NCBI GenBank assembly: GCA_025999455.1
Contig: AP024683.1
Location: 7,501-71,500, forward strand
Direction: 5' to 3'
Origin: Geminicoccaceae bacterium
Lineage (GTDB): Bacteria; Pseudomonadota; Alphaproteobacteria; Geminicoccales; Geminicoccaceae
Length of the DNA stretch: 64,000 nt
Below are positions 44,638-55,561 of this stretch, piece by piece; within the stretch, counting starts at the first letter, position 1; each line of letters begins with the position of its first letter. The notes beneath the pieces were generated by a model. It was given only the letters and a program-made list of their open reading frames with translations. It had not been told where the DNA came from and ran no database searches. The position numbers and the translations under genes are program-made.

Positions 44638-45378
44638 TCAGGCGGCGGCGACCCCGAGGAGCCTCTGCAGCGTGTGGGCGTCCTCGACCGCCGCCGCCTC
44701 GAGGTCGGTGTTGTCGAAGAAGACCCAAGCCTCCGCACCCCGCGCCCGCTCGGCCGCGATCCACGCCGCCCAATCGGCCAAGAGCTCGGGACCGTAGGCG
44801 CCGGCGTAGCGCTGTCGGTGGCCGTGCAGCCGGAGATAGAGGAGCCCGGCCGTCACCCGACGCGGCGAGCGCAGCCCGGCGAGCTCGAAGGTGACGAAGG
44901 CGGCGCCTCGGCGCTGGAGGAGGGCGAGGATCTCCTCGCCGTGCCAGGACGGGTCGCGAAACTCGAAGGCCGGACGGATGCCGCGCGGCAGGATCGCCAA
45001 GAACGCCTCGAGGCGGGCGGGATCGGCCGGGAAACGCGGCGGGCACTGGAAGAGCACCGGACCGCATTTCTCGCCCAAGGGCTCGAGCCGGGCGAGGAAA
45101 GCCTCGAGGAGGTCCGGCGCGGGCTCGAGGCGGTGGAGGTGGGTCAAGGCCCGCCAGGCTTTCACGGCGAAGCGGAAACCGGGCGGCGTCACGGCCGCCC
45201 AGTGCGCGACCTGCTCGCGCTTCGGCAGCCGATAGAAGCTCGCGTTGAGCTCGACCGCGTCGAACCGGCTCGCATAGTGCTCGAGCCAGTGGCCGGCGGG
45301 CAGGCCGCGCGGGTAGAACCGCCCGCGCCAGGCCGGGTAGCTCCAGCCCGAGGTGCCGATCCGAAGCTCGCCCGACAC
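44638..45378 (-). CDS. DUF72 domain-containing protein
   Basis: A 246-residue TIM-barrel protein of the DUF72 family. The opening IGTSGWSYPAWRGRFYPRGLP, the core FDAVELNASFYRLPKREQVAHWA and FRFAVKAWRALTHLHRL, the CPPRFPADPARLEAFLA strand and the terminal YLRLHG ... AWVFFDNTDLEAAAVEDA are strongly conserved in the family. The fold resembles endonuclease IV, but its biochemical role is not established. It follows 16 bp after a small gene on the same strand and could be the third gene of that cluster. Confidence 0.93.
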   Translation of the reverse strand: MSGELRIGTSGWSYPAWRGRFYPRGLPAGHWLEHYASRFDAVELNASFYRLPKREQVAHWAAVTPPGFRFAVKAWRALTHLHRLEPAPDLLEAFLARLEPLGEKCGPVLFQCPPRFPADPARLEAFLAILPRGIRPAFEFRDPSWHGEEILALLQRRGAAFVTFELAGLRSPRRVTAGLLYLRLHGHRQRYAGAYGPELLADWAAWIAAERARGAEAWVFFDNTDLEAAAVEDAHTLQRLLGVAAA

Positions 45379-45394
45379 CGCCGCCCGCCGGGCC

Positions 45395-45628
45395 TCAATC
45401 CACGATGTTCGCGAGTTTCAGATGGTGGTCGTAATGGCAGCGGCAGCGTCGGAAACTGCCGCTCTCGACCAGGAGCTGCAGGGTGACCACGCTCGCCTCG
45501 GGCCCGAGCTGCTCGACCGGGCCCACGCTCACGAGCTGGGTCCGGGCGTTCTGCGTGACGGCACGGATGCAGGCGTCGACCGCCTCGCGCGCCCGCGGAT
45601 CGAGCTCCTCCCGGCGCTTCTCGCTCAT
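45395..45628 (-). CDS. Small protein with VTQNARTQLV module (paralogue of the next gene upstream)
   Basis: A 77-residue protein without a signal peptide. Its core DACIRAVTQNARTQLVSVG ... RCRCHYDHHLKLANIVD is a paralogue of the C-terminal part of the upstream gene (DACVREVTQNARTQLVAVG ... RRVRCFYDNATGAVTIR). The cysteines C-x(8+)-C suggest metal or disulfide pairing. ATG 45628 has GGAGG 5 nt upstream. The family is unnamed; function unknown. Confidence 0.8.
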   Translation of the reverse strand: MSEKRREELDPRAREAVDACIRAVTQNARTQLVSVGPVEQLGPEASVVTLQLLVESGSFRRCRCHYDHHLKLANIVD

Positions 45629-45647
45629 GGGCGCCTCCCGCCCGCTT

Positions 45648-46223
45648 TCAGCGGATCGTCACCGCACCGGTCGCGTTGTCGTAGAAGCAGCGGACCCGCC
45701 GCTCGGTGCCCTCGACGTTGATCGTCATCGGCACGACCGTCGTCCCGCCCGAGCGGCGCTCGGGCCGGCCGACCGCGACGAGCTGGGTGCGGGCGTTCTG
45801 CGTGACCTCGCGGACGCAGGCGTCGCGGGCGTTACGGGCCGAGGCCGCGGCGGCGGGCCGATCCGGCCGGCCCGGCCGGTCGGGACGCCCGCTCTCGACC
45901 CGGCTCGCCTCGAGCTCGGCACGCCGGGCCCGGATGTCGTAAGTACAGGTGCCGAGCCAGCGCCGATCGCCACGCTCGAGATCCATGCGCATCCGCAGCC
46001 GCCGCCCGTCGAGCTCGCGCGCCGGCGTCACGCCGCGGACCGAGAAATCTTGCCGGCGCGCCTCCTCGCGGCAGGCGAGCCGTGCCCGCTCGCGCTCGCG
46101 ATCGCCGATGCGGACCTCACCGCCCCGCCCACCCCCGATTTCGAGCACCTGCGCCGAGGCGAGCGCGGGCAGCGCCACGAGGGCCGCCACGATCGGCACG
46201 AGGCGAATCGACACCCGGAACAT
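45648..46223 (-). CDS. Exported protein with C-terminal VTQNARTQLV module
   Basis: A 191-residue protein with a signal peptide (IRLVPIVAALVALPALASAQ), an Arg-rich middle (RIGDRERERARLACREEARRQ; GRDRRWLGTCTYDIRARRAELEASR), a Pro/Arg linker (RPDRPGRPDRPAAAASAR) and the C-terminal module DACVREVTQNARTQLVAVGRPERRSGGTTVVPMTINVEGTERRVRCFYDNATGAVTIR. Six cysteines suit an extracytoplasmic fold. The next gene, 19 bp downstream, carries a copy of the module. ATG 46223 has GGAGGAC upstream. No known family name. Confidence 0.8.
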   Translation of the reverse strand: MFRVSIRLVPIVAALVALPALASAQVLEIGGGRGGEVRIGDRERERARLACREEARRQDFSVRGVTPARELDGRRLRMRMDLERGDRRWLGTCTYDIRARRAELEASRVESGRPDRPGRPDRPAAAASARNARDACVREVTQNARTQLVAVGRPERRSGGTTVVPMTINVEGTERRVRCFYDNATGAVTIR

Positions 46224-46328
46224 CCGCGACGTCCTCCCCCTCCCCGCCGGGATGGCGCGGGGCTTGTCCTCCAGTGCCTCGACGCCTACCAAGCCGGCGC
46301 CTCGAAGACCAGCACGGAGCCCGGTCCG

Positions 46329-47291
46329 TTGCCTCCTCTCGCGATCGTCAAGCCGGCCGCCTCGGCCGCCTGGAAGCTGCTCGTCCGCACCGCCGTCCTC
46401 ACCCCGCTCTTCTGGCTGCCGGTCGAGGAGAAGATCCGCATCGAACGCCGGCTGCGCGGCCGCGAGCAATGGCAGAAGCTCGTGGCGGCCGACGTCGTGA
46501 TCGTCTCGTTCGGCAAGAGCGGGCGGACCTGGCTGCGGGTCATGATCTCCCGCTTCTACGGCTATCGGCACGGCTTTTCCGAACAGGCGCTGGTCGGCTT
46601 CGACAATTTCCATCTGCGCGATCGCCGCGTTCCCAAGATCTTCTTCACCCACGACAATTATCTGAAAGATTACACCGGCAACGCCGACAGCAAGGTCGAT
46701 TATTACGACAAGAAAGTGGTGCTCCTGGTCCGCCATCCGGCCGATGTCGCGGTCTCGCAGTACCACCAATGGAAATACCGGATGCGGCCGCGGAAGAAGG
46801 TGATCAACGCCTATCCCGAAGGCGACGTCGACCTGTTCACCTTCGTCGCCCGGCACGAGGCGGGGCTCGCCAAGGTGATCGACTGGATGAACGGCTGGGC
46901 GCGCGAGCTGCCGCGGCTGCAGGACTGTCTCGTCGTACGCTTCGAGGACATGAAGGCCGACACGGCCGGCACGCTCGCCCGCATCCTCGCCTTCATGGGC
47001 ACGCCCGGCACGCCCGAGGAGATCGCGGAAGCGGTCCGCTTCGGCAGCTTCGAGAACATGCGGGCCATGGAGGCGCAGAACCGCTTCTGGCTCTCGGGTG
47101 GGCGCATGCGCGCCGCCGACCGATCGAACCCGGCCTCCTACAAGACGCGGCGCGGCGAGGCCGGGGGCTGGCGCAAGGATTTCACCCCCGAGCAGGTGGC
47201 CGAGATCGAGGCGATCGTCGAACGCCGGCTCATGAAGGGCTTCGGCTATCTCGCGGTCGAGCAGCTGCCGCCCGTGGCGCCGGCCGCCTGA
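46329..47291 (+). CDS. Sulfotransferase family protein
   Basis: A 320-residue PAPS-dependent sulfotransferase. The 5'-phosphosulfate loop ADVVIVSFGKSGRTWLRVMISRFYGY (about residues 47-72) and the 3'-phosphate site VVLLVRHPADVAVSQYHQW (about 125-143) are intact; ELPRLQDCLVVRFEDMKADTAGTLARILAFMG follows the usual order. The ATG is not clear: TTG 46329 has GGAG 9 nt upstream and is the first sensible start before the domain. The acceptor could be a carbohydrate, lipid or protein; no glycan cluster is adjacent. Confidence 0.85.
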   Translation: MPPLAIVKPAASAAWKLLVRTAVLTPLFWLPVEEKIRIERRLRGREQWQKLVAADVVIVSFGKSGRTWLRVMISRFYGYRHGFSEQALVGFDNFHLRDRRVPKIFFTHDNYLKDYTGNADSKVDYYDKKVVLLVRHPADVAVSQYHQWKYRMRPRKKVINAYPEGDVDLFTFVARHEAGLAKVIDWMNGWARELPRLQDCLVVRFEDMKADTAGTLARILAFMGTPGTPEEIAEAVRFGSFENMRAMEAQNRFWLSGGRMRAADRSNPASYKTRRGEAGGWRKDFTPEQVAEIEAIVERRLMKGFGYLAVEQLPPVAPAA

Positions 47292-47314
47292 ACCCCCGGC
47301 AGCATCTCCCCAAC

Positions 47315-48385
47315 TCAGAAGAGCGAAAGCTGGCCGTCGCGCCGCGGCGGACGGAAGAGGTCGGTCCGCAGTGGCGGCTGCGGCCGGTCGAGGCCGAAGC
47401 GGCGGCGTGCCTTCTCGACCCGCTGGGCGAGGAGCTCGGCCACGGGCCCACTGCCGCGCATCCGGTGGCCGAAGCGCGGATCGTTGAGCCGGCCCTCCCG
47501 GCACTGGCGGACGAGCGAGAGGACACGCGCCGCGCGGTCGGGAAAATGCGCCTCGAGCCAAGCGGCGAAGAGCTCCTTCACCTCGTGGGGCAGGCGCAGG
47601 AGGATCCAGTTGAGCCGGCCCGCCCCGGCCTCGGCGACCGCAGCGGCGACCCGTTCGATCTCGTGGTCGTTGAGGCCCGGGATCACGGGCGAGAGGTTCG
47701 CACCCACCGGCACACCCGCTCGCGCGAGGGCGCGGACGACCTCGAGGCGACGCCAGGGTGCCGCGGCGCGCGGCTCCATCCGGCGCGCGAGGTCGGGGTC
47801 GAGCGTCGTGACCGAAACGTCGACGCGTACGAGCCCGAACCGAGCCGCCTCGGCGAGCAGGTCGAGGTCGCGCAGGATGCCCGCACCCTTGGTCGTGATC
47901 GCGAAGGGATGGCGCGCTTCGAGGAGCACCTCGAGCACGCCGCGGGTGATGGCGAGCCGGCGCTCGATCGGCTGGTAGGGGTCGGTATTCGAGCCCAGGA
48001 CGAGGACGTCGGGCCGGTAGCCCGGCCGGGCGAGCTCGGCGCGCAAAAGGGCCGCCGCGTCGTGCTTGGCGAAGAGCTTGGTTTCGAAATCGAGGCCGGC
48101 GGAGAGGCCCAGATAGGCGTGGCTCGGCCGCGCGTAGCAATAGATGCAGCCGTGCTCGCAGCCCCGGTAGGGGTTGAGCGAGCGGTCGAAGCCGATGTCG
48201 GGCGACTCGTTGCGCGTGAGGACGCTCCTGGCCGTGTCCGGGCGGACCTCGGTCGCGGGCGGCGGTGCCTCGGCCAGCTCGGCGAGAGAGTTCCAGCCGT
48301 CGTCGAACGGTTCGCAGCTCGTCGGCTCGAAGCGCCCGGCCGGATTGATCGTCGCGCCGCGGCCCCGGCGCGGCCCGTCGAGCAT
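47315..48385 (-). CDS. PA0069/Rv2578c-type radical SAM protein
   Basis: A 356-residue radical SAM enzyme. The iron-sulfur motif NPYRGCEHGCIYCYARPSHAY (CxxxCxxC, about residues 74-94) is intact and LVLGSNTDPYQPIERRLAITR plus TTKGAGILRDLDLL are family hallmarks; the subfamily is related to spore photoproduct lyase but has no known substrate in most bacteria. KELFAAWLEAHFPDRAARVLSLVRQCREGRLNDPRFGHRM forms the C-terminal part. It starts at 48385, 160 bp after the glycosylase gene's stop, on the same strand. Confidence 0.93.
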   Translation of the reverse strand: MLDGPRRGRGATINPAGRFEPTSCEPFDDGWNSLAELAEAPPPATEVRPDTARSVLTRNESPDIGFDRSLNPYRGCEHGCIYCYARPSHAYLGLSAGLDFETKLFAKHDAAALLRAELARPGYRPDVLVLGSNTDPYQPIERRLAITRGVLEVLLEARHPFAITTKGAGILRDLDLLAEAARFGLVRVDVSVTTLDPDLARRMEPRAAAPWRRLEVVRALARAGVPVGANLSPVIPGLNDHEIERVAAAVAEAGAGRLNWILLRLPHEVKELFAAWLEAHFPDRAARVLSLVRQCREGRLNDPRFGHRMRGSGPVAELLAQRVEKARRRFGLDRPQPPLRTDLFRPPRRDGQLSLF

Positions 48386-48544
48386 CGCGCCCTCCGAACG
48401 AAACGGGAACGGAGATAGCCGGACCGCGCCGGGGCGTCCAGCCCTCGCAGCCGTCGGTTGGCCCGCTCGCTCGTCGCGTCGACCTGGGCGAACCGATCGG
48501 CTCCGCCGGCGACAACGAACGGAAGTGCCCCGCTGGATCCGAGG

Positions 48545-49210
48545 TCAATCGACCGACAGGGCCAGGATCTGCGAGAGCTGGCAGAGCGGCCGGCCGGCTT
48601 CCTTCCGCCAGTCGAGGAACGCCGCTTGGACCGCCGCACGGCCCGGCTTGCCCGCGGGCTCCCCCTCGACCACGCCCCACTGGCGCAGCGCGCGGACCAC
48701 CGCGTCGGTGAGGATGAAGGTGTCCTTGCCGACCATCCGCAGGAAATGAGCGGCCGAATTGCCTCCGAGCTGCTGGAAGCGCCGCGCGAGCTCGTCCCAG
48801 GAGCCGACGATGTCCTCCTCGGGCCATGCGGCGATCCAGGCGCCGATCCCGCCCTCCGCGCGCAGCTCGAGGATCGCCCGGGCGTTGGCGCGCACCGCGC
48901 GGAGCTTCGGCAGGTTGCGGATCAGCCGGCGGTCGGCGAGGAGCTCCTCGATCCGCTCGTCGGGAAGGGCGGCACAGAAATCCGGGTCGAAGCCCGCGAA
49001 GACCTCCTCGAAGGCCGGCCATTTGCGATCGACCAGGGCGTGGGCGAGCCCGGCCCGGAAGATCCGCAGGCTCATCGCCGAAAGATAGCGGTCTTCCGGC
49101 AGCGCCCGCAGCTCCTCGGGCGAGCGTGGCGTCACGAGCCGCGCCTCGACCGCCGGACGGCCGTGCCGCGCGATCGCCGCCTCTTCGATCTCGGCGAACC
49201 GGACCACCAT
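48545..49210 (-). CDS. DNA-3-methyladenine glycosylase I-like protein
   Basis: A 221-residue HhH-GPD-type base-excision enzyme of the alphaproteobacterial Tag-like group. The N-terminal Trp/Cys zinc region of enterobacterial Tag is absent, but RYLSAMSLRIFRAGLAHALVDRKWPAFEEVFAGFDP, LLADRRLIRNLPKLRAVRANARAILEL and QLGGNSAAHFLRMVGKDTFILTDAVVRALRQWG match the group. It should remove alkylated adenine from DNA. It lies near alkB only in a loose sense (6 kb). Confidence 0.85.
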   Translation of the reverse strand: MVVRFAEIEEAAIARHGRPAVEARLVTPRSPEELRALPEDRYLSAMSLRIFRAGLAHALVDRKWPAFEEVFAGFDPDFCAALPDERIEELLADRRLIRNLPKLRAVRANARAILELRAEGGIGAWIAAWPEEDIVGSWDELARRFQQLGGNSAAHFLRMVGKDTFILTDAVVRALRQWGVVEGEPAGKPGRAAVQAAFLDWRKEAGRPLCQLSQILALSVD

Positions 49211-49347
49211 CCGCCTCCTCGCGCGCCGGCGAAGCTTGGCACGCCCCCGTCGCGCGTTCCAGTGGCCACCATCTAGCTGAAAAATGCTAACGAATCGTTT
49301 ATTGTTCGCCTGTTACGAGAGATCGCGTCGGCAGGCGGAGCGGCGGC

Positions 49348-50960
49348 ATGGTCGGCGGGCGGCGTACGGCGCGGCGGGCGGGATCCGAGGAGGAGCACCG
49401 ACGGGGACCGGACGATCCCGACCCGGCGCCGCTCGTTCCCCGGGCCTGGTCGAATCTCGCGGAAAGTTGGGACCTGACGGCGTCGGACGGGGAAAGTCGC
49501 GGCAGCGAGGCGCGCGATCGAAGCGGCCCCCGCCTGCTCGACGTGGAGGTGCCGCGGACGGGCGTGCCGAGCGCCGCCGATCCGCTCGTCCTGCGCTTCG
49601 ACGAGCCGGTTCGCGCCGGGCCGGGCACGATCCGGATCGTCGGCGAGGACGGCACGATCCGCATCGCCGCGCGCGACGGCGATCGCGTGGCGATCGAGGG
49701 CGAGGTCGTGCGGATCGGCCTCGACCGGTCGCTCGACCCCGGCACCACTTACACCTTGGAGCTCGGCCGCAAGGCCTTCCGCGACCTCGCGGGCAACCCG
49801 GCGCAAGCGGCGCGCACCGAGCTTTTTCCGGCATTCGAGCCGCCCCCGGGGGCAGGACCCGCGCCGCCCCGGGCGAGCTGGACCTTGATGGTCTACATGG
49901 CCGCCGACAACGATCTCGAGCGGTGGGCGCTCGACGATCTGGCCGAGATGGAACGGGTCGCCCTCCCCACCGGGGTGAACCTCGTCACCCTCGTCGACCG
50001 CAGCCCCTGGTACGTCGCGGGCCCGGACGATTTCACCGACACGCGCATCGGCCCCGTACGGCCGGACGGCGATCCGCGGCGCGTGGGCGGCGAGCTCGCC
50101 TCGATCGGCGAACGCGACACGGGCGATCCCGCGACCCTCACCGAGTTCCTCGACTGGGCGCGCGCCACCTTCCCGGCCGAACGTTACGGGCTCGTGGTGT
50201 GGAACCACGGCGGCGGGCTCGACGGCGTCGCCTGGGACGATTCGAGCCGCGGCGACCGGCTCACGCTGCCCGAACTGCGCACGGCGATCGAACGCGCCGC
50301 GATCGACCGGCTCGACTTCTTGGGCTTCGACGCCTGCTCGATGGCGATGGTCGAGGTCGCGAGCGAGCTTCGCGACCTCGCTCGCGTGATGGTCGCGTCC
50401 CAAGAGCTCGAGCCGGCCGACGGCTGGCCCTACGACCGCTGGCTCGAGGCCTTCGTCGAGAACCCCCGGATCGCGCCGGCGAGCCTCGGCCGGGTGCTCG
50501 TCGACCGGTACGTCGAGGCCTATGCGGGTGAGCGTGGGATCACCCTCTCCGCCCTCGATCTCGATGCCCTCCCCCGGCTCGAAGAGGCCCTCGCCGGCTT
50601 CGTCGACGCGGTGGAACGCTTCGCCGAGCCGCACGAGCTCGCGGCGATCGCTCGAGCCGCGCTCGGCGCCCGCGCGTTCCCGCGCGACGCCTGGGCCACC
50701 GAGCGGGATCTCGAAGGCTTCTTGCGGGCGGTCGAGAAGCGGGTCGAGGATCCGGCGATCGACGCCGCCGCCCGCACCGCCCGCGCCGCGCTCGACGAGG
50801 TCGTCGTCGCCGCCGGCGGCACGGTGCCGCGCGCCAACGGCCTGTCGGTACACCTGCCGGGCTCGAACGGGGGAACCGGCTACGACGACGAGCCGAGCCG
50901 GCTCGCCTTCCTCGAGCGGGTCGCCTGGGACGGCCTGCTCGACCGGCTCGAGACCGTCGG

Positions 50961-50964
<4 letters not shown>
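49348..50964 (+). CDS. Clostripain-family (C11) cysteine protease with Ig-like N-domain
   Basis: A 538-residue protein: a 55-residue charged, disordered leader without a signal peptide; a Big_5 (SbsA Ig-like) domain at about 62-165 (LLDVEVPRTGVPSAADPLVLRF, TTYTLELGRKAFRDLAGN); then a C11 clostripain peptidase domain with YMAADNDLERWALDDLAEME, the catalytic His in VVWNHGGGLDG and catalytic Cys in FDACSMAMVEVA (about 340-350), ending SVHLPGSNGG. Clostripain-like proteases cleave after arginine and are usually exported. The missing Sec signal makes type I or another export route a question. An AT-rich upstream region (49270-49312) contains an 11-bp inverted repeat. Confidence 0.88.
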
Positions 50965-52477
<1,513 letters not shown>

Positions 52478-52604
52478 CTACCGGCCTCGACCTTACCGGA
52501 TCGTCCGATGCTGTCCACGCGGTCGGTCGGGCCGTCCGCTACCGATGGTCGCAAGCTCGAGCCGGGTCTGGACGAGAATGACCCGGCGCGCCAAACGCTG
52601 GCCC

Positions 52605-52994
52605 ATGGACGCAGGTGGAGACGCCAAGCGAGACGCCCGAATGGTCGCGGCGCGCCTGCTCGCGACGTTTCTCCTTCTGTTCGCCCAGATCCTCGGCGCC
52701 ACCGTCGCGGGCGCGTCGCTCGCGGTTCCGTCACGGATCGAGCTCTGCACGGGCAGAGGTGAACCGGTAACCGGCACGCTCCCGGACGACGGCGCTCCGG
52801 CCGAGCATCGTCACGAACTCTGCACCGGCTGCCTCGCCTGCCCGGCCAAGTTGCCGCCGCCCCCGCTCGATGCGGTCCCCTGGGCCGGTCCGCTCGTCCT
52901 TTCGGCGGCGGATCGGCCCGACCTCGAAGGGGTCTCGCGGAAACCGCTGCGGACGGTCCGTCCACCCGGCCGAGCCCCGCCGACCTTTTCCTGA
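52605..52994 (+). CDS. DUF2946-like exported protein (copper-associated)
   Basis: A 129-residue protein with a signal-like segment (MVAARLLATFLLLFAQILGATVAGAS) and a mature part with paired cysteines and histidines (ELCTGRGEP, EHRHELCTGCLACPAKLPPPPLD). This HxHxxCxxCxxC arrangement resembles the DUF2946 group that is often encoded near copper-handling proteins, as here (PCuAC, 0.4 kb downstream). The start is ambiguous between ATG 52605 and ATG 52641. It may present copper to the PCuAC chaperone. Family call by resemblance only. Confidence 0.65.
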   Translation: MDAGGDAKRDARMVAARLLATFLLLFAQILGATVAGASLAVPSRIELCTGRGEPVTGTLPDDGAPAEHRHELCTGCLACPAKLPPPPLDAVPWAGPLVLSAADRPDLEGVSRKPLRTVRPPGRAPPTFS

Positions 52995-53375
52995 CCTCGA
53001 ACGAAACAGACCCGACGGTCGGCCCTCGAGCTCGAAGGCCGACCCGACGTTCCGTTCGGCCGGGGAAAGGTCCGCGTTGCCGCTTCGATCCGACCCGTCT
53101 TTGCCACGCTCGCACGGTCTCTTCGCCCGAGGACAGCGGTCCGCGCCGGACCCGCAGCGCTGGGGGAGTCGACATGGCCGGACGGAAGCGCGCGGGAAAG
53201 CGGCGGCCTCGTCGTTCGCGACAGCCGGCGACCCCACGAACGGACGTCGAGCGGAGAAGGCGACGACGCCGTCCCGCCGTCGGGCGCAACCGAGACCGAA
53301 GAACCGCCATTCGGCCCTTCCGGTTTCTGCCGGATCGAACGGTGGTCCCTGCCACCAACTCAGCGGAGAAGCCTC
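52995..53375 (+). other. Gene-free spacer between DUF2946-like and PCuAC genes
   Basis: No gene is recognised in these 381 bp. A perfect 8-bp inverted repeat GGTCGGCC (53017-53024) / GGCCGACC (53037-53044) with a 12-nt loop sits 23 bp after the preceding stop codon, but no U-tract follows. A short basic frame from 53174 looks spurious. Confidence 0.5.
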
Positions 53376-53891
53376 GTGATCGATCGACGACGTTGTCTTT
53401 TCCTCGTCCTCGGCACCCTGACAGCGCCCGCCGTCGCGCCGACCCTCGCCGCCGCTGAAACCTCGAAGAAAGGCGCGCTCGAATTCGTCGACCCCTGGGC
53501 GCGGGCGACCGCTCCCGGCCAGCGGAACGGCGCCGCTTACGTGAAGATCCGCAACCACGGCGAGGCCGACCGGATCCTCCGCGCCGAAGCCACGGTCTCG
53601 CGGAAGGTGGAGCTCCACACCCACCAAGTCGACGCCCAGGGGGTCGCCCGCATGATCGAGGTTCCGGCCATCGAGCTGCCGGCGCACACCACGACGGAGC
53701 TGAAGCCGGGCGGGCTACACGTCATGCTCATCGGGCTCGAGGAGCCCCTCCAGGCGGGCCGACGTTTCCCTCTGAAGCTGATCCTGGAAAAGGCCGGGGA
53801 GGTCACCCTCGACGTCGAGGTCCGTGCCGGCTCGCGCGTCGCACCCGTGCCGCACGGGGCGGGGCACGGCGCCCACGGCACGAGCCACTGA
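53376..53891 (+). CDS. Periplasmic copper chaperone PCu(A)C
   Basis: A 171-residue copper(I) chaperone that delivers copper to cytochrome oxidase. A short signal peptide (CLFLVLGTLTAPAVAPTLAAA) is followed by the immunoglobulin-like domain with the metal motif H-M-x(n)-H-x-M: ELHTHQVDAQGVARMIEVPAIELPAHTTTELKPGGLHVMLIGL (about residues 73-115). The His-rich tail PHGAGHGAHGTSH may extend the site. GTG 53376 has GGAGAAG 5 nt upstream. Copper for the cbb3 oxidase encoded earlier in this window is a likely use. Confidence 0.92.
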   Translation: MIDRRRCLFLVLGTLTAPAVAPTLAAAETSKKGALEFVDPWARATAPGQRNGAAYVKIRNHGEADRILRAEATVSRKVELHTHQVDAQGVARMIEVPAIELPAHTTTELKPGGLHVMLIGLEEPLQAGRRFPLKLILEKAGEVTLDVEVRAGSRVAPVPHGAGHGAHGTSH

Positions 53892-54135
53892 CCCGCCTCG
53901 CGAGGCGAACCGATCGAACGAACCGTGCGCCGCGGGCTCGTCGCCGATCCTTTTTCGGAGAGCCCGCGGCGCCGCTCCGCTCTCCGGTGGCCCGCGGGTC
54001 CGGTCCGCGGAGCCCGATCCCCTGCGCCTCGCCGTTCATCCTGCAGCGGTACCGCCCGGCCCACCGGTCATCTGCTCCGGCGCGCGGCCGGAAACGCGCG
54101 GCGGGCTCGGTCGAGCGGCCGGCGATCCGGGCCCG

Positions 54136-55476
54136 TCAGTCGAGCCGAGCGAGAACCGCGCTCAAGATGTCGGTGATCCGCGCGATGTCCGCTTCGGTCG
54201 CGATCAACGGCGGGGAAAGCGCGATCGTGTCCCCGGTGACGCGGATCATGAGCCCGGCCTCGAAGGCTTCGACCATCGCATCGTAGGCGCGTTCGCCGGG
54301 CCGACCGGGCCGCGGCGCGAGCTCGACCGCGCCCATGAGGCCGATGTTGCGAATGTCGACGACGTGGGGCTTGCCGCGGAGCGCGTGCAGCCGCTCTTCG
54401 AAGACGGGCGCGAGTGCCGCGGCCCGCTCGAACAGCCGCTCTTCTTTGTAGGTTTCGAGAACGGCGAGGGCGGCCGCGCAGGCGATCGGGTGTGCGGAAT
54501 AAGTGTAGCCGTGGAAGAGCTCGATGGTCTTCTCGGGTGCGGGGGAGCGCTCGACGAGGGCTTCGTAGATCGGCTTGCGGACCATGACCGCACCCATCGG
54601 CACGGTCGCGGCGGTGAGGCCCTTCGCGAGCGTCACGAGGTCGGGAACGATCCCGAAATATTCGCAGGCATTGGCCTTACCGAGTCGGCCGAAGCCCGTG
54701 ATGACCTCGTCGAAGATCAACAAGATCCCGTGCTTGGCGGTGATCTCGCGCAGACGCTCGAGATAACCCACGGGCGGCGGGTAGACGCCGATCGAGCCGG
54801 CCACGGGCTCGACGATCACGGCCGCGATGGTCGAGGCGTCGTGCAACTGGATCAGCCGCTCGAGGTGATCGGCGAGCTCGGCGCCGTGCTTCGGCTGGCC
54901 GCGGGAGAAGGCGTTGCGCTCGAGATCGAGCGTGTGCGGCAGATGGTCGACGCCGGTGAGGAGCGTCCCGAACCATTTGCGGTTGTTCACGATGCCGCCG
55001 ACCGAGATGCCGCCGAAGCCGACGCCGTGATAGCCGCGCTCGCGGCCGATCAGACGCGTCCGCGTACCCTGGCCGATGGCCCGCTGATAAGCGAGGGCGA
55101 TCTTGAGGGCGGTGTCGACCGATTCCGAGCCCGAATTGGTGAAAAAGGCGTAGTCGAGGTCCCCGGGGAACAGGTCGGCCAGGCGCGAGGCGAGCTCGAA
55201 GGACTTCGGATGGCCGAACTGGAAGGGTGGGGCGTAGTCGAGCTCGGCGACCTGCCGCTGGATCGCGGCCACCACGCGCGGATGCCGGTGGCCGACGTTG
55301 CAGCACCAGAGCCCCGCGGTCGCATCGAGGATCGGTCGGCCGTCGGTCGCCGTGTACCACATGCCCTCGGCCCGGGCGACGAGCCGCGGATGCTTCTTGA
55401 AGTGGCGGTTCGGCGTGAACGGGATCCAATGCGCCTCGAGATCGTTCGGCACCGAGACCGGATCCAGCTCGAGCAT
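54136..55476 (-). CDS. Omega-amino acid--pyruvate aminotransferase (class III)
   Basis: A 446-residue PLP enzyme of aminotransferase class III. WIPFTPNRHFKKHPRLVARAEGMWYTATDGRPILDATAGLWCCNVGHRHP is the start typical of beta-alanine:pyruvate transaminases, FTNSGSESVDTALKIA binds the phosphate, LIFDEVITGFGRLG holds the PLP aspartate, and the catalytic lysine is in VTLAKGLTAATVPMGAV (near residue 288). ATG 55476 has GGGGAGG upstream. Deamination of beta-alanine would yield malonate semialdehyde, the substrate of MmsA elsewhere in the window. Confidence 0.93.
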   Translation of the reverse strand: MLELDPVSVPNDLEAHWIPFTPNRHFKKHPRLVARAEGMWYTATDGRPILDATAGLWCCNVGHRHPRVVAAIQRQVAELDYAPPFQFGHPKSFELASRLADLFPGDLDYAFFTNSGSESVDTALKIALAYQRAIGQGTRTRLIGRERGYHGVGFGGISVGGIVNNRKWFGTLLTGVDHLPHTLDLERNAFSRGQPKHGAELADHLERLIQLHDASTIAAVIVEPVAGSIGVYPPPVGYLERLREITAKHGILLIFDEVITGFGRLGKANACEYFGIVPDLVTLAKGLTAATVPMGAVMVRKPIYEALVERSPAPEKTIELFHGYTYSAHPIACAAALAVLETYKEERLFERAAALAPVFEERLHALRGKPHVVDIRNIGLMGAVELAPRPGRPGERAYDAMVEAFEAGLMIRVTGDTIALSPPLIATEADIARITDILSAVLARLD

Positions 55477-55561
55477 TCCCACCTCCCCGCGCGTCCGCGC
55501 CCGCTCCGTTGCCGCGGGCCGGCGCCCGCTCGGGGATTGTCGAGGAGCGGATGCGCCGGCG

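Noticed and set aside
45648-49022. A 1124-codon open frame on the minus strand
   Set aside because: It overlaps the sulfotransferase and the radical SAM gene in a wrong frame; only its last 191 codons (45648-46223) look like a real protein.
53174-53458. Basic reading frame between the DUF2946-like and PCuAC genes
   Set aside because: Arg-rich composition without domain, and it overlaps the start of the PCuAC gene in another frame.
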